From NCBI GenBank assembly GCA_016780825.1, contig JADHLF010000066.1:1-6613 (forward strand): DNA of 6,613 bases. Reading direction: 5' to 3'. Source of the DNA: Planktomarina sp. (GTDB lineage: Bacteria > Pseudomonadota > Alphaproteobacteria > Rhodobacterales > Rhodobacteraceae). Below are positions 6,515 through 6,613 of the stretch, piece by piece. Under the pieces are notes generated by a model. That model worked only from the letters and a program-made list of their open reading frames with translations. It made no database searches and was not told the origin of the DNA. Positions within the stretch are counted from its first letter, which is position 1. The number at the start of each line of letters is the position of its first letter. The position numbers and the translations under genes are program-made.

Positions 6515-6613
6515 ATGTCATTAAAGCAGGGGGGTAAGGCCGATATTGTGGATGTCGCTCGCCGTGCGGGCGTTTCGATTTCGACGGTGTCCCGCAGCTT
6601 CAATCACCCAAAT
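6515..6613 (+). CDS. LacI-family transcriptional regulator, N-terminal fragment (cut by window end)
   Basis: The first 33 residues of a DNA-binding regulator are visible; the rest lies beyond the window. Residues 11-30 (IVDVARRAGVSISTVSRSFN) are the LacI-family helix-turn-helix, aligning with LacI YDVAEYAGVSYQTVSRVVN. The recognition helix starts SISTVSR (21-27), and Ile22/Ser23 occupy the positions of LacI Tyr17/Gln18. TGAGG at 6505-6509, five bases before ATG 6515, is a good ribosome binding site. The earlier ATG at 6504 runs into a stop after six codons. The gene is divergent from tctA and has a LacI-type operator in front of it, so it is probably an autoregulated repressor of the transport-catabolic operon. 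The effector-binding domain is not visible, so the inducer cannot be judged. Confidence 0.92.
   Translation, partial: MSLKQGGKADIVDVARRAGVSISTVSRSFNHPN

Overview
The window reads as a catabolic gene cluster from a moderately GC-rich alphaproteobacterium. A marine Rhodobacteraceae (Roseobacter-type) genome is my best guess, from protein style, codon use and the pairing of a tripartite tricarboxylate transporter (TTT) with a CoA ligase and an acylating aldehyde dehydrogenase. The genus cannot be fixed from the sequence.

Layout, right to left, because nearly everything is on the minus strand. At the right edge (6515-6613, plus strand) is the N-terminus of a LacI-family repressor. A 98-bp divergent intergenic region follows, carrying a near-perfect 16-bp LacI/PurR-type operator palindrome (6475-6490). 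Five minus-strand genes then form what looks like one operon: tctA (large membrane subunit), tctB (small membrane subunit), tctC (periplasmic binding protein), an acylating aldehyde dehydrogenase resembling sulfoacetaldehyde dehydrogenase SauS, and an AMP-forming acyl-CoA ligase resembling sulfoacetate-CoA ligase SauT. tctA/tctB and sauS/sauT overlap at their stop and start codons. The other two junctions are 46 and 64 nt. At the left edge, a plus-strand gene of unknown function, probably cut by the window, converges on the ligase gene and overlaps its 3' end by 28 bp.

Working model (inference): TctC captures a small two-charge organic acid in the periplasm and TctAB import it. The ligase activates it to an acyl-CoA with ATP, and the dehydrogenase reduces the acyl-CoA to the aldehyde. 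The ligase plus acylating dehydrogenase pair is the defining core of sulfoacetate catabolism (SauT, then SauS, giving sulfoacetaldehyde for Xsc). Here it would be served by a TTT importer rather than the SauU permease described in Cupriavidus, and controlled by a LacI-type repressor. The substrate is not proven: Xsc and Pta are not in the window, and other short acids remain possible. No RNA genes, mobile elements, CRISPR arrays or convincing rho-independent terminators were seen, and no gene-free stretch exceeds 100 bp.
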